Assembly (NCBI GenBank): GCA_020051695.1
Contig: JAGVQM010000026.1
Coordinates: 42,329 to 106,328 of the forward strand
Reading direction: 5' to 3'
Source: Candidatus Zixiibacteriota bacterium
GTDB lineage: Bacteria > Zixibacteria > MSB-5A5 > WJJR01 > JAJRUJ01
Length of the DNA: 64,000 nt
Notes under the pieces: generated by a model
Told to the model about the DNA's origin: nothing
Database searches by the model: none
The model's input: the letters and a program-made list of their open reading frames with translations, nothing else
Made by a program: the position numbers and the translations under genes
Part shown: positions 60,468 through 64,000 of the stretch, piece by piece
Position numbering within the stretch: position 1 is the stretch's first letter
Layout of the letters: each line of letters starts with the position of its first letter

Positions 60468-62321
60468 TTACTCTTCTTCAAGTTCGGTTGCCAAATCCGG
60501 CTCTATTGCCTGAGAATCGCACCGTAACTCCAGGGTCACGGTGTGGACCCATCCATAATCGTCAATTTGAAAAATAACGCGGTTTTCCCCGATGACTTTA
60601 ACTTCACCGTTCATTACGGGGTCGCCTTCCCGCAGGACATAACCATACCCTTCCATGTCCTCGAACAACGCAACGGTATTGTCATAATCCTGGAGGATCC
60701 CCACCAGACGCAGGGCATCGACACGCGGCAATGACGCAGTCAACAAACCCGAACGCTGGCCTTCCATCAGCGGATCGAATGGATCACGGCGCCCAACGCG
60801 CTCATAGTAGACTTTCTGGCGCATGTCGTCCACTTGCATCGGCGTGCCCTTGCCGCCCTGTTGCGGCGTGGTTGGGTCACCGGTCTCTCCATCTTCGGTT
60901 TCGGCGTGTAATGATCGGATAACGCTTGGATCAACGGTGGCTATTTTATCCACCAGGGCCAATCGTTCGCTGTCGCTCGGCGTGGTTGCGGCGGGCTCCA
61001 GTCCCGGCTCAATTGCGGGAATTTCGGCGGGTTGCTCCTCGATAGCGGCGGCGAGTTTTCGGATTCGGTCCAGCGCCGCCGAATCGGTACCGGCGTCGGC
61101 CTGCACTTGTTCTTTGCCCGGAGAACCCAGAAATTTATTCTTCAACCGTGCCAGCAACGGTAGTTGCTCATCGGAGGCCGAGGGCGGCAACACGACCACA
61201 TGTTCCTGCACCGGCGGCGCTGTCTCTTGGAGTGTGGGGGTTGCCACTGCGACGGGTGCAGTCGTTTCGACAAGATTATTTGTCCTGCCGGTTTCGGCCA
61301 CGCCGGCCGTTTTTGCAACATCCAAATTCGACGGTGTGTTTTCCACGGGCAGCGGTCCAATTGGAGTGGCGTATTGGACCACCCCGGCGTATGTCCGTTG
61401 TTCTTTATCCGGTTGAGGGGTGCTTTCCATGGCCTGTTCCGGTTCGTGCGGCAATTCGATTTTTATTCCAGGGGCGGAAGCCCAGACTTGTTCGGCCGGT
61501 GGTTCGCCTGCAGCAGGGGGCGTTACTGCGTCCCACTTTTCGGCAGGTGATTCCACAGGCGGTGCAATCGCCACCGTTTTTACCTGCGCGACCGGAGTAG
61601 TTTTGACCGGTTTAACAGGTTCGGTTTGTTGCTGTTGGCTGGCTGGTGTCGGCCCATGGGACATGACCACGTCATCCGACCCTTGGGACAAAGCAAAACT
61701 CGGTGCATCCTGCTTGCCGGGCGCACTCGCCGGTTCCTGTGGTTTTGGGACTGCCGCGGTCGTGGAGGGCGTTGGCATCGCAACCGCAACGACATGTTCC
61801 GTTGTTTTCACCGCCGGCTCAGACGAGTCCACTGCCGGTTTACTGGCCATGTATGCCGCCCCCTCTTCCGGGGTCTCGGATGACCACGGCTCAAAAACCA
61901 GTTCGTCGGGAGTGACCAGCGCAAGCGTAATGGCTTCGGCCTCCAGAGAGACTTTGTAGGTAACTTCCCGATCCAAATCCAGCACGATTCGCACCACATT
62001 TTGCGGCGTGGTGGCGTACTGACTCGTGCGGATGCGAGTGATACATTTCGACGGCAATTGCTCGTAAGTCTTCTGGGCCAGCTTATGGTTGGCGCCGCAC
62101 AAATCCAGGACCACACGGAATGGGCGGCCGTCTTTTGGCTCCTCGACAAAGTGATTGCTCAACACCCGGCCCGGGGCGTGAACGGTCAACACCGTAAAAA
62201 TCCCATCACGGACCATGGTCAGGCGTTGGACATCCACGTCGGCCAGTGCCGAACCGGCCAGACCAACGGCAAGCAGGCAAACGAAGACCATGCAAGATAA
62301 CAACTTCTGCCTATGTGTCAT
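60468..62321 (-). CDS. pilP: AMIN domain protein with PilP-like C-terminus
   Basis: 617 aa from the ATG at 62321 (GAGG nine bases upstream). Signal peptide (VFVCLLAVGLAGSALA), no lipobox. Residues ~30-125 are an AMIN domain (VRDGIFTVLTVHAPGRVLSN, RVVLDLCGANHKL, VRIVLDLDREVTYKV). Residues ~130-500 are disordered, rich in Pro, Glu and Ala. The C-terminal ~100 are PilP-like: RVGRRDPFDPLMEGQ, then LVGILQDYDNTVALFEDMEG, then VLREGDPVMNGEVKVIGENR. PilP links inner-membrane PilN/O to the secretin. Having the AMIN domain here rather than in PilQ is unusual. The position, between pilO and pilQ, is the standard pilP place. Confidence 0.85.
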   Translation of the reverse strand: MTHRQKLLSCMVFVCLLAVGLAGSALADVDVQRLTMVRDGIFTVLTVHAPGRVLSNHFVEEPKDGRPFRVVLDLCGANHKLAQKTYEQLPSKCITRIRTSQYATTPQNVVRIVLDLDREVTYKVSLEAEAITLALVTPDELVFEPWSSETPEEGAAYMASKPAVDSSEPAVKTTEHVVAVAMPTPSTTAAVPKPQEPASAPGKQDAPSFALSQGSDDVVMSHGPTPASQQQQTEPVKPVKTTPVAQVKTVAIAPPVESPAEKWDAVTPPAAGEPPAEQVWASAPGIKIELPHEPEQAMESTPQPDKEQRTYAGVVQYATPIGPLPVENTPSNLDVAKTAGVAETGRTNNLVETTAPVAVATPTLQETAPPVQEHVVVLPPSASDEQLPLLARLKNKFLGSPGKEQVQADAGTDSAALDRIRKLAAAIEEQPAEIPAIEPGLEPAATTPSDSERLALVDKIATVDPSVIRSLHAETEDGETGDPTTPQQGGKGTPMQVDDMRQKVYYERVGRRDPFDPLMEGQRSGLLTASLPRVDALRLVGILQDYDNTVALFEDMEGYGYVLREGDPVMNGEVKVIGENRVIFQIDDYGWVHTVTLELRCDSQAIEPDLATELEEE

Positions 62322-62358
62322 AGCATTATTCCTCAATTACGACCGCCCGGCAATACCA

Positions 62359-62958
62359 TTACATATCAAACAACACGAGTTTTTCCGATGGTTGGACAAA
62401 ATAGGTCGTCAACGTAAAGGCCACGGTCATGGTGTGTTCCCGCTCCTTGACCACCGCCTCCGCGTTTTCGGCCAGCAGTTCCTGCATCTCCACATTGGAG
62501 ACATTCACGATAAACGGGAAATTCGCCACGTCGGCCAGAAACCACCCTAGGTCGTGGTAGGTGGTATTGACTGTCACCCGGTAGGCATCCTTATTGTAAA
62601 ACCCGTCCGGCGCGACGCCCAGCGGCGTAATTTCCACAATTTGTGAATTCGATTCCAGCGCGGCCGAATGGATCTCCGAAAGAAAATCGGGCACGCTCTG
62701 GGCTTCGGGCAGCAGCCGCTCGACACCGCGATAGCGGTACGTCAACTGGCGGTATTCTTCCTTCAACGTCCCCAGGGATCGGAATTTCATTTCGACGTTT
62801 TTCAGTTCCGTCTGAATTCGTTCGTATTCCTGGGACCGTGCGATGACCTTGTTCTCGTACCCCTGGTATACTTTCGAATACCAGAAGTACACGACCAGGA
62901 ATAAACCGATTCCGACCAGGAGAAATTTTTGTGTTTTCGGGTTTTTCAGGTCCATCAT
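62359..62958 (-). CDS. pilO: type IV pilus assembly protein PilO
   Basis: 199 aa. Short cytoplasmic start, one membrane helix (FLLVGIGLFLVVYFWYSKVY), a coiled coil (YENKVIARSQEYERIQTELK and onward to ~85), then a ferredoxin-like fold (LLPEAQSVPDFLSEIHSAAL, AYRVTVNTTYHDLGWFLAD, VNVSNVEMQEL). It pairs with PilN in the inner-membrane alignment complex. Its position after pilN (25 bases) and before pilP fits the conserved order. The match is good. Confidence 0.92.
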   Translation of the reverse strand: MMDLKNPKTQKFLLVGIGLFLVVYFWYSKVYQGYENKVIARSQEYERIQTELKNVEMKFRSLGTLKEEYRQLTYRYRGVERLLPEAQSVPDFLSEIHSAALESNSQIVEITPLGVAPDGFYNKDAYRVTVNTTYHDLGWFLADVANFPFIVNVSNVEMQELLAENAEAVVKEREHTMTVAFTLTTYFVQPSEKLVLFDM

Positions 62959-62983
62959 TCAAATCCCGTCATGTGCGCCGCGG

Positions 62984-63715
62984 CTAGTGGTCCTGCTCAT
63001 CGTTCAGCAGGGACGCCACGCCGGGAACGGCGCTGCTTTCGTCCAGTTCATCCTGTTCGCTGTTTTCCACGTCATGGGCTTCATCCACTGCTATCGGTTC
63101 TTCCAGGCGACAGTTCAAACTGAAATTGTAAGCCCGTTGATCATCCACTTCGATGAGCTTGGCAAAACTCAACTGTGGTTGTGCAAAATAGTCCGATGAA
63201 TTCAATTCCAATAGAAAATTGGCCAGCCCGTTCAGCGTAAACGAGTACCCCTCAATCGACATCAGAAGCTCGGCCGGGGCGGTCGTGTCGGCGGGGGCTG
63301 CTGCAGACGGCGAACTGATGCCGCCTTTGGCGCCCGCGCCGACCGGCGTCGCCGGCCGAAATGCAGTCAGCCAGAGAAAATCCGGTACCCGGCCGGCCAG
63401 CTCATCAAGGATCATGACCCAGCGTTCCCGACCGCGGTCGAGCGTTTCGATGGCGGCCAGACGGGAAAGGATCTTGGTTTTGACATCAACCAGCCGATCG
63501 ACCAGCACGATATCTTCCCGCATCCGTTCTGCCTGCCGCCGGACTTCCGCGATTTTGCCGTCGATGGCATGTACGCGGTAGGCCTGGACTGCGGTGACCG
63601 CTGCCAGCGCCATCACGATTACCATTGTCGCGGCCGCGCCGATGACCGCGGACTTCGGGATTCCCAAACCACTGGGCCGGCGCATCTCCTTTGGAAGCAA
63701 ATTTATCTTTATCAT
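62984..63715 (-). CDS. pilN: type IV pilus assembly protein PilN
   Basis: 243 aa. The diagnostic cytoplasmic tail MIKINLLPKEMR binds PilM. It is followed by one membrane helix (AAATMVIVMALAAVTAVQAY), a coiled coil (IDGKIAEVRRQAERMREDIV) and a ferredoxin-like domain (DELAGRVPDFLWLTAFRP, INGLANFLLELNSSDYF-like strands). It is slightly longer than usual because of an acidic tail (VENSEQDELDESSAVPG). It follows pilM by five bases. Secure. Confidence 0.95.
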   Translation of the reverse strand: MIKINLLPKEMRRPSGLGIPKSAVIGAAATMVIVMALAAVTAVQAYRVHAIDGKIAEVRRQAERMREDIVLVDRLVDVKTKILSRLAAIETLDRGRERWVMILDELAGRVPDFLWLTAFRPATPVGAGAKGGISSPSAAAPADTTAPAELLMSIEGYSFTLNGLANFLLELNSSDYFAQPQLSFAKLIEVDDQRAYNFSLNCRLEEPIAVDEAHDVENSEQDELDESSAVPGVASLLNDEQDH

Positions 63716-63720
63716 GGTCC

Positions 63721-64000
63721 CTATGCCCTGCGCGTGGCCAACCCGACGGGGACAGCCAATAACGGAGCGATCTTTTCGGGGTCAAGTCCGCCGAACTGCT
63801 CCGGATCATATTCGATGTTCCGTAATGGATTGAATATTTCAATGGGGATCCCCAAACGTGATTGAATACATTCGGGCAAAAACGGAATCAATGCCCCGCC
63901 CCCGGAAAGCACCGTCCAATCAACCGCGTCAACCTTGGCCAGGGATTTGAAGTAGGAAAACGCCACCTCCAACCCTGTCAACAGCTCCTCGGCGGCGGAC
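63721..64000 (-). CDS. pilM: type IV pilus assembly ATPase-like PilM, partial (3' end)
   Basis: Only the last ~93 codons are in the window; the frame is open at the window edge. The sequence has the PilM C-terminal pattern: FSYFKSLAKVDAVDWTVLSG then GGALIPFLPECIQSRLGIPI and EIFNPLRNIEYDP, the actin-like subdomain closing strands, and ends LAVPVGLATRRA. PilM is the cytoplasmic actin-fold partner that binds PilN. Five bases from pilN. Its 5' part lies outside the window. Confidence 0.93.
   Translation of the reverse strand, partial: SAAEELLTGLEVAFSYFKSLAKVDAVDWTVLSGGGALIPFLPECIQSRLGIPIEIFNPLRNIEYDPEQFGGLDPEKIAPLLAVPVGLATRRA

Overview
The window looks like a piece of a chromosome from an uncultivated FCB-group bacterium (Fibrobacteres-Chlorobi-Bacteroidetes superphylum). 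A Zixibacteria-like or neighbouring candidate phylum is my best guess, not a proven assignment. The clues are a type IX-secretion-like set (C25 PorU-type sortase, PorV-type barrel, cargo with C-terminal sorting domains), a complete Bat aerotolerance operon, Omp85 and other outer-membrane barrels, several lipoproteins, and large secreted proteins ending in dockerin-type domains. I see no tRNA, rRNA, CRISPR array, prophage or intact insertion sequence.

Layout. 0.1-3.1 kb: a ferredoxin, a DUF1573 protein and a sorting-domain cargo protein, all minus, the last with a MITE-like inverted-repeat element over its start. 3.3-8.4 kb: a complete plus-strand unit (promoter, 480-nt leader, 1505-aa secreted propeller-dockerin protein, strong terminator). 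8.5-11 kb: a TolB-like lipoprotein and an EGY-type site-2 protease, then a gene-free stretch of hairpins ending in a perfect terminator. 11.5-16 kb (minus): DoxX-like and rhodanese proteins, a UbiE/MenG methyltransferase, a small lipoprotein, RsgA and a flippase-like membrane protein. 16.2-26.8 kb (minus): an 11-gene Bat operon (BatD-like protein, MoxR, DUF58, TatA, SurA-N-like protein, second BatD-like protein, BatA, B, C, D, E). 26.8-29.7 kb: a plus-strand accessory island with a TPR gene made of eleven near-identical 126-bp repeats and an AT-rich orphan gene. 29.7-31.3 kb: a UbiA prenyltransferase resembling archaeal ether-lipid DGGGP synthase, and a HAD hydrolase. 31.4-49 kb (minus): an eight-gene type IX-like secretion and outer-membrane operon behind a consensus promoter. 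50-56.1 kb: a CtpA-type protease, a RecB-like nuclease and a second dockerin protein with a C10 tract in its dockerin. 56.2-64 kb (minus): the pilMNOPQ type IV pilus assembly operon, running directly into a large Ig-like (Big-1) lipoprotein.

Taken together, the window is dominated by envelope biology. The T9SS-like operon would export and anchor cargo such as the M6 metalloprotease and the 561-aa sorting-domain protein. Bat, MoxR and TatA would serve inner-membrane and periplasmic quality control. The pilus operon appears to have gained an extracellular-type lipoprotein and moved its AMIN domain from the secretin to PilP. Product names rest on motifs and context read by eye, without a database search.
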